64,000 bases of DNA from Streptomyces rubradiris (GTDB lineage Bacteria; Actinomycetota; Actinomycetes; Streptomycetales; Streptomycetaceae), in the NCBI RefSeq assembly GCF_016860525.1, contig NZ_BNEA01000015.1, positions 5,480,501-5,544,500 of the forward strand, written 5' to 3'. Position numbers and translations under genes: made by a program. Shown piece by piece: positions 19,469 to 27,494 of this stretch. Within the stretch, counting starts at the first letter, position 1, and the number at the start of each line of letters is the position of its first letter. Under the pieces are notes generated by a model. The model was not told where the DNA came from and searched no databases. It worked only from the letters and a program-made list of their open reading frames with translations.

Positions 19469-20236
19469 TCAGGCCGTGGAGCCGCCGTCGATCACCAGGT
19501 CGGCGCCGACCACCGAGGCCGCGTCGTCCGAGGCGAGGTACAGCACCGCCGCGGCCACCTCCTCGATGGTGGAGACCCGGCCGAGCGGCACCTCGGTGCG
19601 CATCCGCGCGGCGCGGTCGGCCTCGGTCTCGCCGGGCTTGAAGGACATGTCGGTGGCGGTGGAGCCGGGGCTGACGGCGTTGATGCGCACCCCGTCGGCG
19701 ATGTGGTCCAGGGCGGCGGACCGGGTGAGGACCGACACGGCCGCCTTGCTGACGGCGTAGCCCCCGACGCCGGGCAGCCGGCTGTGCGCGCCGATCCGGG
19801 AGGCGATGTTGACGATGGCGCCGCCGTTCGGCTGGGTGCGCATCCGGGCGATCTCGGCCTGGAGGGCGAGGAAGACCCCGGTGACGTTGACGTCGATCAT
19901 CCGGCGCCAGTCCTCCTCGGGCAGCTCGCCCACGGTGCGCCCGCGGCCCTGGAGGACACCGGCGTTGTTCACCGCCACGTCCAGCGAGCCGAACCGGTCC
20001 ACGGCGGCGGCCACCAGGTCCCGCACCTCCGCGGCGCGGGAGACGTCGGCGGCCACGGCGAGCGCCTTGCCGCCCTCGGCTTCGATCAGCGCCACCGTCT
20101 CGTCGAGCGGGGCGCGGCGCCGGCCGGCGACGACGACCTGGGCGCCCTCCCGGGCGAGGGCGAGGGCCACCCCGCGGCCGATGCCGGAGCCGGCGCCGGT
20201 GACGAGTGCGGTCCGGCCGGAGAAGCGGTGCGACAT
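19469..20236 (-). CDS. SDR family oxidoreductase
   Basis: NAD(P)-dependent short-chain dehydrogenase, 255 aa, classical type. The Rossmann motif TGAGSGIG is at residues ~14-21, NNAG in the middle, and the catalytic YAVSK (Tyr-x-x-x-Lys) around residues 156-160, with the Ser of NIASRIG upstream. The C-terminal DGGST is typical. The substrate is unknown. A TetR gene lies just upstream on the same strand, and both carry the same operator-like motif before their starts, so the SDR is the likely regulated target. Confidence 0.93.
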   Translation of the reverse strand: MSHRFSGRTALVTGAGSGIGRGVALALAREGAQVVVAGRRRAPLDETVALIEAEGGKALAVAADVSRAAEVRDLVAAAVDRFGSLDVAVNNAGVLQGRGRTVGELPEEDWRRMIDVNVTGVFLALQAEIARMRTQPNGGAIVNIASRIGAHSRLPGVGGYAVSKAAVSVLTRSAALDHIADGVRINAVSPGSTATDMSFKPGETEADRAARMRTEVPLGRVSTIEEVAAAVLYLASDDAASVVGADLVIDGGSTA

Positions 20237-20260
20237 GACGAAGTCCCTTTTGTCTAGAAC

Positions 20261-20273
20261 GATCGGTTCAGTA
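20261..20273 (-). promoter_or_regulatory. TetR operator candidate upstream of the SDR gene
   Basis: GATCGGTTCAGTA at 20261-20273, 25 nt before the SDR start, matches 12 of 13 bases of the motif upstream of the tetR gene (GATCGGTACAGTA in the opposite orientation). It is flanked by GAAC/GTTC arms around GATCG. The shared sequence implies the same repressor acts at both sites. Confidence 0.6.
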
Positions 20274-20323
20274 TGAGGGCCGGAAAAACGCGCCTCCGTA
20301 AGAAGAGGCGCGCGTCCTCGGGG

Positions 20324-20908
20324 TCAGTCCAGCAGTGCCAGGGCCTGCTCCGCCGCGTCCCGCACCCGGGCCGGGTCCGCCGACGCCTTGCCGACCACCC
20401 TGAGCCCCTGGAGCAGGACGAACAGCATCCGGGCGAGGGCCAGTGGGTCGCGGTCCGGCGCCAGCTCGCCCTGTGCCTGGGCGCGCACCAGGGCGGAGTG
20501 CAGCAGGGTCTCGACGGTGTCCCAGCTGTGCTCCACCCGGCGGGCGGCCTCCCGGTCGTGCGGGGCCAGTTCGACCGCCGTGTTGGTGACCAGGCAGCCC
20601 TGCTCCCGGGTGGCCGCCGCGGCGGCCTCGGCGGCGAACCGCCGGACGAGGCCGCGCACGGCCGGCAGTACCTGGCCGGGCGCGGACAGCTCGCGGATCA
20701 GCATCGGCTTCTGTGCCTGCCCGTACCGGTCCAGCGCCCTCAGGTACAGCTCGTGCTTGCTGCCGAAGGTGGCGTACAGGCTCGCCTTGCCGATGCCGAG
20801 GTGCTCGACCAGGTCGGCCATCGAGGTGGCCTCGTAGCCGCGCCGCCAGAACAGTTCGAGCGCCGACTGGAGTGCGGCGTCCGGGTCGAATTCCTTGGTC
20901 CTGCCCAT
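20324..20908 (-). CDS. TetR family transcriptional regulator
   Basis: Repressor of 194 aa. The HTH occupies residues ~8-55 (ALELFWRRGYEATSMADLVEHLGIGKASLYATFGSK region), and the C-terminal part matches the ligand-binding domain common in regulators of oxidoreductases. The ATG at 20908 begins just before the HTH (MGRTKEFD); the longer frame to 20944 crosses the promoter. It probably regulates itself and the downstream SDR gene through the repeated GATCGGTxCAGTA motif. Confidence 0.92.
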   Translation of the reverse strand: MGRTKEFDPDAALQSALELFWRRGYEATSMADLVEHLGIGKASLYATFGSKHELYLRALDRYGQAQKPMLIRELSAPGQVLPAVRGLVRRFAAEAAAAATREQGCLVTNTAVELAPHDREAARRVEHSWDTVETLLHSALVRAQAQGELAPDRDPLALARMLFVLLQGLRVVGKASADPARVRDAAEQALALLD

Positions 20909-20915
20909 GCCCGGC

Positions 20916-20944
20916 AGCCTAGATTTACTGTACCGATCCGTCAA
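20916..20944 (-). promoter_or_regulatory. tetR promoter with embedded operator
   Basis: On the minus strand TTGACG (20944-20939) and TAGGCT (20921-20916) are separated by exactly 17 nt, a good sigma-70-type promoter. The spacer contains GATCGGTACAGTA (20938-20926), the operator-like motif also found before the SDR gene. A repressor bound there would block RNA polymerase. Confidence 0.65.
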
Positions 20945-20956
20945 GATACCTGGGTC

Positions 20957-21310
20957 TCACGACGCCGTGCGCACCTCGTACACCTCGATCCGCACCGCCT
21001 CGTCGTCCAGGCAGGCGCCGCTGACCAGGTCGAAGCGCTGCTTCAGTAGGGGGGAGGCCACGAAGGGGCGGCCCTGGTGGGTGCCGGTCAGGCCGCGGGA
21101 GAGGACGGCCGCCCCGGTGAACGGGTCGCGGTTGCCGACGGCGTACAGCCGGTCCGCGCGGTCCCGGAAGAGGGCCGCCTGGCGGCCGTCCGGCAGCAGG
21201 GCCGCCACCCCGCGACCGGGGACCAGTACGCTCAGGTCGCAGACCGTGAACCAGCCGTCCGCGAGCCGGAGCTGGACCTTCAGACCGGTCGTCTCAACTG
21301 TCAGGGTCAT
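20957..21310 (-). CDS. nirD: Nitrite reductase (NADH) small subunit
   Basis: Small subunit partner of NirB in assimilatory nitrite reduction, 117 aa. It has the NirD Rieske-like beta fold (VCDLSVLVPGRGVAALL, LYAVGNRDPFTGAAVLSRGL) without the Cys/His cluster ligands of true Rieske proteins, as usual for NirD. Its ATG overlaps the nirB stop (ATGA), indicating coupled translation. It is the last gene of the nir operon. Confidence 0.93.
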   Translation of the reverse strand: MTLTVETTGLKVQLRLADGWFTVCDLSVLVPGRGVAALLPDGRQAALFRDRADRLYAVGNRDPFTGAAVLSRGLTGTHQGRPFVASPLLKQRFDLVSGACLDDEAVRIEVYEVRTAS

Positions 21311-23916
21311 CGCTGGGCGCTTCCTTCCAGGACGTCGTCGGCGGGCCGCAGCCCGATGGACAGCAGCGGCAGGTCGGGCTTGATCTGGTCGCGCTCGGGG
21401 ACGAAGGAGACCACCGGGTCGGGAGTGTCCGGGGCGTTCACGAAGGACACGAACCGGGCCAGCTTCTCCGGGTCGCTGACGGTCTCCGCCCACTCGTCCC
21501 GGTAGTGCGCGACGTGCTCCCGCATCAGCCGCTCCAGTTCGTCGCAGATGCCGAGCGAGTCGTGCACCACCACGTCCCGTACGTGGTCCAGGCCGCCGGG
21601 GATGCGCTCCAGCCAGGTGGAGGTGCGCTCCAGCCGGTCGGCGGTGCGGATGTAGAACATCAGGAACCGGTCGATCAACCGGACCAGTTCGGCGTCGGAC
21701 AGGTCCTGGGCGAGCAGGTCGGCGTGGCGCGGGGTGGCGCCGCCGTTGCCGCCGACGTACAGGTTCCAGCCGCTCGCGGTGGCGATCACCCCGAAGTCCT
21801 TCGACTGGGCCTCCGCGCACTCGCGCTGGCAGCCGGAGACCGCCGACTTCAGCTTGTGCGGGGACCTCAGGCCCCGGTAGCGCAGCTCCAGGTCGATCGC
21901 CATCCGCACCGAGTCCTGCACGCCGTAGCGGCACCAGGTGGAGCCCACGCAGGACTTCACCGTGCGCAGCGCCTTGCCGTAGGCGTGCCCCGACTCGAAG
22001 CCGGCGTCGACCAGCCGGGCCCAGATCAGCGGCAGTTGCTCCACCCGGGCGCCGAACATGTCGATCCGCTGCCCGCCGGTGATCTTCGTGTAGAGGCCGA
22101 AGTCCCGGGCGATCTCGCCGATCACGATCAGCTTCTCGGGCGCGATCTCCCCGCCGGGGATGCGCGGCACGACCGAGTACGAGCCGTTCTTCTGGAGGTT
22201 GGCGAGGAAGTGGTCGTTGGTGTCCTGGAGCGCGGCCTGCTCGCCGTCCAGGACGTAACCGCTCGCGCCGATGGAGGGGGCGAGGGAGGCGATGATCGAG
22301 CCGACCGTCGGCTTGCACACCTCGCAGCCCTCCCCGCCCCGGGCGTCGGCGCGGCCGAAGCGGTCCAGCAGCTCCCGGTACGACGTGACGCGCAGCGCGA
22401 GGACGATCTCGTACAGCTCCTCGCGGGTCTGGGCGAAGCAGCCGCACAGGCCCTTGTCGACCTCGACGCCGGACGCCTCCAGCTCGGCGGTGACGAGCTG
22501 GCCCAGCACCTTCACACAACTGCCGCAGCCGGTGCCGGCCTTGGTGCACTTCTTCACCTCGGGCACGGTGGTGCACCGGTGCTCGGTGACCGCGCCGCGG
22601 ATGGTGCCCTTGCTGACGTTGTGGCAGGAGCAGATGACCGCGTCGTCCGGCAGCGCGGACGGCCCGAGCCGGGCCCCCGAGCCTGCGCCGGCGGGCAGGA
22701 CGAGCGACTCGGGGGAGACGGGGGGCACCGAGCCGGTGAGCGCGCGCAGGGTGCCGTACGCCTCCGCGTCGCCGACCAGGATGCCGCCGAGCAGGGTGCC
22801 GTCCGCACCGATGACCAGCTTCTTGTACAGGCCCGCCCGCGAGTCGGAGTAGACGACGTCCAGGCAGTCCTCGGTGGTGCCGTGCGCGTCGCCGAAGGAG
22901 GCGACGTCCACGCCGAGCAGCTTCAGCTTGGTGGACAGGTCGGCGCCGGTGAAGGCGGCCTCGTCGGAGGCGATGGTGGCCGCGGCCGTCTCGGCCTGCT
23001 CGTAGCCCGGCGCCACCAGGCCGTACACCCGGCCGTCGGCGGCCAGCGCGCACTCGCCGATCGCGAAGACGTGCGGGTCGGACACGGACCGGCACCGCTC
23101 GTCCACCGCGATGCCGCCGCGCTCGCCGACCGTCAGGCCCGCGTCCCGGGCGAGCTGGTCGCGGGGTCGGACACCGGCGCTGAACACCACCATGTCGGCG
23201 GCGAGTTCGGAGCCGTCGGACAGCTTCATGCCGGTCACGGCACCCTCGGCGTCCGTCACGATCTCCTGGGTGCCCACGCCGGTGTGGACCGTCAGGCCCA
23301 GCTGCTCGATGGTGCGCAGCAGGGCCGCGCCGCCGCCCTCGTCGACCTGCACCGGCATCAGGCGCGGCGCGAACTCCACGATGTGCGTGTTCAGTCCGAG
23401 CCCCTTGAGCGCGCCGGCGGCCTCCAGGCCGAGCAGCCCGCCGCCGACCACGGCACCCGTGGTGGCCCGGGACTTCGCGTACTCCTCGATGGCGAGCAGG
23501 TCCTCGATGGTGCGGTAGACGAAGCAGCCGGTGGCGTCCTTGTTCGGCACCGGCGGCACGAACGGGTAGGAGCCGGTGGCCAGCACCAGCACGTCGTAGC
23601 CGACGACCAGGCCGGACCGGGCGGTCACCGTCCGCGCCGCGCGGTCGATGGACTCGGCCGGGTCGCCTACGTGCAGCTCGATGCCGTGGTCCTTGACGAA
23701 CTCCATGTCGGTCAGGGAGAGGTCCTCGGGGGTCTTTCCCGAGAAGTACGAGGTGAGCTGCACGCGGTCGTACGCCGGACGCGGCTCCTCGCACAGCACG
23801 ACCACGCGGTGCGTGGCGGTCAGGCCGCGCTCGGCCAGCGCCTCGAGGAAGCGCTGGCCGACCATGCCGTGGCCGACGAGCACGATCGTGGGGGTGGCCC
23901 CCGGGGTGGCGGTCAT
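21307..23916 (-). CDS. nirB: Nitrite reductase (NADH) large subunit
   Basis: Reduces nitrite to ammonium with NAD(P)H, using FAD, Fe-S clusters and siroheme; 869 aa, full length. The N-terminal ~400 residues are a pyridine-nucleotide disulfide oxidoreductase-type FAD/NAD domain (VLVGHGMVGQRFLEAL). Residues ~430-540 hold two BFD-like Cys sets (CSCHN, CGSC; CGCF, CEVC). The C-terminal siroheme/4Fe-4S domain has CVGSTWC and CQREC. Its ATG directly follows the stop of the upstream flavoprotein (TGAATG). Expected to be nitrogen-regulated, in Streptomyces by GlnR. Confidence 0.96.
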   Translation of the reverse strand: MTATPGATPTIVLVGHGMVGQRFLEALAERGLTATHRVVVLCEEPRPAYDRVQLTSYFSGKTPEDLSLTDMEFVKDHGIELHVGDPAESIDRAARTVTARSGLVVGYDVLVLATGSYPFVPPVPNKDATGCFVYRTIEDLLAIEEYAKSRATTGAVVGGGLLGLEAAGALKGLGLNTHIVEFAPRLMPVQVDEGGGAALLRTIEQLGLTVHTGVGTQEIVTDAEGAVTGMKLSDGSELAADMVVFSAGVRPRDQLARDAGLTVGERGGIAVDERCRSVSDPHVFAIGECALAADGRVYGLVAPGYEQAETAAATIASDEAAFTGADLSTKLKLLGVDVASFGDAHGTTEDCLDVVYSDSRAGLYKKLVIGADGTLLGGILVGDAEAYGTLRALTGSVPPVSPESLVLPAGAGSGARLGPSALPDDAVICSCHNVSKGTIRGAVTEHRCTTVPEVKKCTKAGTGCGSCVKVLGQLVTAELEASGVEVDKGLCGCFAQTREELYEIVLALRVTSYRELLDRFGRADARGGEGCEVCKPTVGSIIASLAPSIGASGYVLDGEQAALQDTNDHFLANLQKNGSYSVVPRIPGGEIAPEKLIVIGEIARDFGLYTKITGGQRIDMFGARVEQLPLIWARLVDAGFESGHAYGKALRTVKSCVGSTWCRYGVQDSVRMAIDLELRYRGLRSPHKLKSAVSGCQRECAEAQSKDFGVIATASGWNLYVGGNGGATPRHADLLAQDLSDAELVRLIDRFLMFYIRTADRLERTSTWLERIPGGLDHVRDVVVHDSLGICDELERLMREHVAHYRDEWAETVSDPEKLARFVSFVNAPDTPDPVVSFVPERDQIKPDLPLLSIGLRPADDVLEGSAQR

Positions 23917-25131
23917 TCAGGAGCCTCCATCGTTGGTGAGCAGGTGCAGCAGGGGCCCGTCGCCGGGGAGCGGCTCCGCTCCCTCCCAGGCGCGGGCGAG
24001 CGCGCCGACGGTGCCGAGTTCGCCGACGAGGACCCCGCCGACCAGGCGGTCGTCGCGGACGACGACCTTGCGGTAGGTGCCCCGGGTGGCGTCGGCGAGC
24101 CGCACGACGTCGTCGCCGGGGCGCGCCTCGGTCTCGCCGAACGCGGCGAGGTCGAAGGGGGAGCCGGGACCGGTCAGGGTCAGCCGGGTCAGGGAACGGG
24201 TCCCGCGGTAGCGCGCGCCGGCGTCGCCCGCGAGCAACTCGGCGAGCGCCTCGGCCTGTTCGAGGGCCGGGGCGGCCAGGCCGTAGACCGTGCCGTCGTG
24301 CTGGGCGCAGTCGCCGACGGCGTGGACGCACGGGTCGGAGGTGCGCAGCTCGTCGTCCACCAGGACGCCCTTGCGCACGGCGAGGCCCGCCTGCTCGGCG
24401 AGCCCGGTACGGGGGCGTACTCCGCAGGCGAGGACGACGAGGTCGGCGTCGAGGGCGTAGCCGTCGGCCAGCTCCACCGAGCGGACCGCGCCGGCCACGC
24501 AGCGCACGTCCCGCACCCGGCACTCGGTGTGCACTTCGACGCCCAGCTCGGTCAGGTGGTGCCGGACCAGCCGGGAGGCGTCCGGGTCGAGCTGGCGCTC
24601 CATCAGCCGTTCGGCCTGCTGGGCGAGGACCACCTGGGCGCCGCGGACGGCCAGCGCGCGGGCCGCGGAGACGCCGAGCAGGCCGCCGCCGATGACGACG
24701 GCGCGGATTCCCGGCCGCACCGCCTTCGCCAGGCCCAGGCAGTCGTCCAGGGTGCGGAAGGCGTGGACGCCCTCGGGAAGCCGCCGGTCGGGCGTGAACA
24801 GGCCGCGCAGCGGGGGCAGCACCGGGTTGGAGCCGGTGGCCAGGACCAGCGTGTCGTAGGCGATCGACATGCCGTCGGCGCACGAGACGGTACGGGCGGC
24901 CCGGTCGATGCCGGTGACGCGGGCGCGCAGCAGGCCGGCCGGCGGCGGGAGGGTGATCACCTCCGGCGCGTACCGGCCGGCCAGCACCTCGGCGAGCAGC
25001 ACCCGGTTGTACGGCGCGTGCTCCTCGTCGCCGACGAGCAGCGCGGGCGTGCCCAGCTCGCCGAGCCGCCGGGCGAGCCGTACGCCCGCGAGGCCGGCGC
25101 CGATCACCACCACACGCGTATTCGAGGTCAT
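23917..25131 (-). CDS. NAD(P)/FAD-dependent oxidoreductase of the nir operon
   Basis: Flavoprotein of 404 aa resembling the N-terminal electron-input domain of NirB without its Fe-S and siroheme parts: GAGLAGVRLARRL (FAD motif), VIGGGLLGVSAARAL (NAD motif), and HAVGDCAQHDG (second FAD motif). It is first in the operon with nirB and nirD. It may pass electrons to NirB or to the NasA nitrate reductase encoded ~4.6 kb away; the sequence alone does not decide. The ATG at 25131 has a weak SD (AAGGG). Confidence 0.88.
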   Translation of the reverse strand: MTSNTRVVVIGAGLAGVRLARRLGELGTPALLVGDEEHAPYNRVLLAEVLAGRYAPEVITLPPPAGLLRARVTGIDRAARTVSCADGMSIAYDTLVLATGSNPVLPPLRGLFTPDRRLPEGVHAFRTLDDCLGLAKAVRPGIRAVVIGGGLLGVSAARALAVRGAQVVLAQQAERLMERQLDPDASRLVRHHLTELGVEVHTECRVRDVRCVAGAVRSVELADGYALDADLVVLACGVRPRTGLAEQAGLAVRKGVLVDDELRTSDPCVHAVGDCAQHDGTVYGLAAPALEQAEALAELLAGDAGARYRGTRSLTRLTLTGPGSPFDLAAFGETEARPGDDVVRLADATRGTYRKVVVRDDRLVGGVLVGELGTVGALARAWEGAEPLPGDGPLLHLLTNDGGS

Positions 25132-25154
25132 GCCCTTGAGCGTGCGGCCCCGAC

Positions 25155-25181
25155 GTTACCCGGCGGCATCACATCTGTTTC
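25155..25181 (-). promoter_or_regulatory. Candidate GlnR box upstream of the nir operon
   Basis: Plus-strand GTTAC (25155), GCATC (25166) and GTTTC (25177) are spaced exactly 11 nt apart, the helical period of the GlnR motif (gTnAc-n6-GaAAc repeats). The central unit is a poor match. GlnR is the known regulator of nitrate/nitrite assimilation in Streptomyces, which supports the guess. Confidence 0.4.
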
Positions 25182-25242
25182 CCGGGAGGAACGCTGCCCT
25201 CAGCGGGGCGGGGCGGGGGGTGTGAGGGGGTGGAGCACGCGA

Positions 25243-25299
25243 AGGTCCCGGTGGCGCTCACCGGGACCTCGCGGTTATCGGGACCGGGGTGTCGGTCCC
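25243..25299 (-). terminator. Two hairpins downstream of the imine reductase-like gene
   Basis: GGGACCG/CGGTCCC (25280-25299) lies 8 nt past the stop of the gene ending at 25307. AGGTCCCGGTG/CACCGGGACCT (25243-25269) follows with an 11-bp stem and 5-nt loop. There is no T-run, but tandem GC-rich stems are typical Streptomyces terminators. They separate this gene from the nir promoter. Confidence 0.6.
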
Positions 25300-25306
25300 C
25301 GGTGGC

Positions 25307-26212
25307 TCACCGGGCCCCGGCGGGCCTGCGGGTGCTCAGCAGTTCCACCAGGCCCGTGGTGTCCTCCGTGCCGTGGCCGTCGGCCAGGCGGCGCTGCATG
25401 AGGTCGAAGAAGGGGGTGATCAGCTCCGGGCTCACCCCCTGTTCCCCGGCCGTGCGCAGCAGGGTGTCGGTGCCCGCGACCTGCATCGCGAGGTTGGAGA
25501 CGACATCGGAGGTGTAGTCGCCGGTCGTCAGCCGGTCGGCCATGCCGTGCGCCTGGCCGGCCATCGCGTTCAGCCAGTGCACGAGCAGCGGGGCGAAGTC
25601 CTTGGGGGCCACGTCCGCCTCCCGCATCAGCGCGAACGCGCTCGTGATCCCCGCGAACATGCCGTACATGCCGGTCAGCAGCGCCACGTCGTGCAGCGCG
25701 GCGAGCCCGGCATCGGCGCCCACGTACTCGGTGCCGGCCGGGACGGCGAGGGTGTCCCGGTGCTCCTCGAACAGCTCCGGGTCACCGCTGTAGAACACGA
25801 AGGCACCGGGCGCGCCGATCATCGGCGGTACGGCCATGATCCCGCCGTCCAGCAGCCGGGCGCCCCGCTCCGCGGCCCAGGCGGCACGGGCGCGGGCGTC
25901 GGCCGGGGTGCCGGTGGTGAGGTTCACCAGGTCCCGGCCGGCCAGGTCGGCGCCCTCCAGGGCGGCGCCCACCGAGGCGTCGTCCAGCAGGCAGGCCACG
26001 ACGAGCCGGTTCGCGGCCACGGCCGCCGCCGCGCTGTCGGCGGCCACCGCGCCCTCGGCGGTCAGCGCGGCCGTCCGCTCCGGCGTGCGGTTCCAGACGG
26101 TCAGGGGGTGCCCGGCGGCGAGCCAGGCGCGGCCGAGGGCGGTGCCCATGGCACCGGTGCCGAGCAGGGTCAGGGAGGTACGGGGGCCGGAGGAAGGGAG
26201 GTTGTCGCTCAT
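25307..26212 (-). CDS. NAD(P)-dependent reductase, 6PGDH/imine reductase-like
   Basis: Protein of 301 aa. The N-terminal Rossmann domain begins LLGTGAMGTALGRAWLAAGH and continues TVWNRTPERT, where Arg in WNRT signals NADPH preference. The C-terminal helical domain (LHDVALLTGMYGMFAGITSAFAL) resembles imine reductases and beta-hydroxyacid dehydrogenases. The reaction is therefore a reduction, but its substrate (cyclic imine or hydroxyacid) is not determined. The ATG at 26212 has GGAGGAG upstream. It is divergent from an HxlR regulator with a perfect palindrome between them. Confidence 0.85.
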   Translation of the reverse strand: MSDNLPSSGPRTSLTLLGTGAMGTALGRAWLAAGHPLTVWNRTPERTAALTAEGAVAADSAAAAVAANRLVVACLLDDASVGAALEGADLAGRDLVNLTTGTPADARARAAWAAERGARLLDGGIMAVPPMIGAPGAFVFYSGDPELFEEHRDTLAVPAGTEYVGADAGLAALHDVALLTGMYGMFAGITSAFALMREADVAPKDFAPLLVHWLNAMAGQAHGMADRLTTGDYTSDVVSNLAMQVAGTDTLLRTAGEQGVSPELITPFFDLMQRRLADGHGTEDTTGLVELLSTRRPAGAR

Positions 26213-26246
26213 GACGACTAGGCTCCTCCGGAGAGTCACCGCGCGT

Positions 26247-26258
26247 AAGTACGTACTT
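26247..26258. promoter_or_regulatory. Palindromic operator AAGTACGTACTT
   Basis: A perfect 12-bp palindrome lies between the divergent reductase (start 26212) and HxlR gene (start 26311). HxlR-family proteins bind such palindromes with GTAC cores between divergent genes. It is the only strong palindrome in this region. Confidence 0.7.
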
Positions 26259-26310
26259 TGGAGTGGGTGGTTACCCGCGGGAAAGCCTGCGGGTCGGAAG
26301 GGGGAACGGC

Positions 26311-26658
26311 ATGCCGGTGGGACGACGGCCGGGGTCGTACGTCTGCGGCACCGACGCGGCGATGGACATCATCGACGGCAAGTGGAAGGTGTCGATCCTG
26401 TGGGCGCTGGGAGAGGAGGGCGTCCGGCGGTTCGGGGAACTGCGCCGGCTGCTGCCGGGCGTCACGGAGAAGGTGCTCGCCGCGCAGCTGCGCGAACTGG
26501 AGGCCGACGGGATCGTGCACCGCGAGGACTACGCGGAGGTGCCGCCCCGCGTCGAGTACTCGCTGACCGAGATCGGCCACCAGCTGAACGAGGCGCTGGC
26601 GCCGCTGGGCGTGTGGGGGAAGAGGCATGTCCTGGGCGTGGAGCCGGCGGTGCGCTGA
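26311..26658 (+). CDS. HxlR family transcriptional regulator
   Basis: Winged-helix regulator of 115 aa, normal size for HxlR proteins. The family signature Cys followed by MDIIDGKWKVSILWAL is at residues ~8-33. RFGELRRLLPGVTEKVLAAQLRELEADGIV is the recognition region, then YSLTEIGHQL forms the wing. Cys near the N-terminus can serve redox or aldehyde sensing in relatives. I prefer the ATG at 26311 (MPVGRRPG) after GGAAGGGGG; a GTG at 26263 would add 16 non-conserved residues. It probably represses the divergent reductase gene. Confidence 0.9.
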   Translation: MPVGRRPGSYVCGTDAAMDIIDGKWKVSILWALGEEGVRRFGELRRLLPGVTEKVLAAQLRELEADGIVHREDYAEVPPRVEYSLTEIGHQLNEALAPLGVWGKRHVLGVEPAVR

Positions 26659-26675
26659 GGGCGCGCGGAGCGCGC

Positions 26676-27371
26676 TCAGCGGCTCCCCGTCAGGTGCGCG
26701 AACACCACCACGTTGCCCTGGTAACCGGTGGTCTTCGAATAGCCGCCGCCGCAGGTGATGACGCGGAGTTCGGGGCGGGGGGCGGCGCCGTACACCTTGT
26801 CGTCGGGGAAGCCGCGGGCCGAGTACACCTCCACCGCGTCCACCGTGAACAGCGCCACGGTGCCGTCCCGGCGGTCCACCTCGACGCGGTCGCCCCGCTT
26901 GAGTGCGCCGAGGCGGTAGAAGACGGCGGGACCGTCGGCGTTGTCGACATGGCCGGCGACGATCGCGGTGCCCGTCTCCCCGGGCGTGGTCCCGGCCTCG
27001 TACCAGCCGGCCAGGTTGCGCTCCCCGGCGGGCGGGGCGTCCAGGCTGCCGGAAGGGGTGAGGGACAGGCCGGTCAGGGGCGCGTCGACGCGGATCGCGG
27101 GGATGCGGACGCGCAGCGGCGGCGAGGGCGCGAGGGCGGGGGCCGCCTGCCGGTCGCCGCCGGGCTCGGCCCGGCCCTCGGCGGCCGTCGGCTGCGGCGG
27201 GGTGCGCGGACCGGTGCCGGCCAGCAGCCACACCCCCGAGCCGAGGGCCGCCACGGTGACGGCGGCTATGACGGCGTCCCCGAGCCGGGCCCGCCGGCCC
27301 CGCTCGTGCCCGGGTACATGCCCATGGCGACGCTTGGTTCTTCCGGCGCCCCCGGCCGTCCCAGCACGCAT
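26676..27371 (-). CDS. Sortase (class F-like)
   Basis: Cell-surface transpeptidase or processing enzyme of 231 aa. A basic cytosolic N-terminus is followed by one transmembrane helix (AVIAAVTVAALGSGVWLLAG, residues ~33-53), a Pro-rich linker and the sortase beta-barrel from ~85. Catalytic motifs are AGHVDN (His) and VITCGGGYS (Cys). A clearly placed Arg in the last strand is not obvious. The next gene upstream encodes a secreted protein with a C-terminal anchor-like segment, its probable substrate. The ATG at 27371 has GGAGAGGGG upstream. Confidence 0.9.
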   Translation of the reverse strand: MRAGTAGGAGRTKRRHGHVPGHERGRRARLGDAVIAAVTVAALGSGVWLLAGTGPRTPPQPTAAEGRAEPGGDRQAAPALAPSPPLRVRIPAIRVDAPLTGLSLTPSGSLDAPPAGERNLAGWYEAGTTPGETGTAIVAGHVDNADGPAVFYRLGALKRGDRVEVDRRDGTVALFTVDAVEVYSARGFPDDKVYGAAPRPELRVITCGGGYSKTTGYQGNVVVFAHLTGSR

Positions 27372-27494
27372 GCGCGACCCCTCTCCATCAGGCGACCCCC
27401 TGTCGGATGCCCGCCCCCTCCGGGCCGCGAGGGGCGTCGGACCCGGAGGGGGCGGGATGTGCGGTACCGGTGGACGGACAGCGGAGGGTGTCCG

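Noticed and set aside
20957..24883. 1308-codon minus-strand frame across nirD and nirB
   Set aside because: Only its last 117 codons are real (NirD). The rest is an out-of-frame shadow of nirB and the flavoprotein gene.
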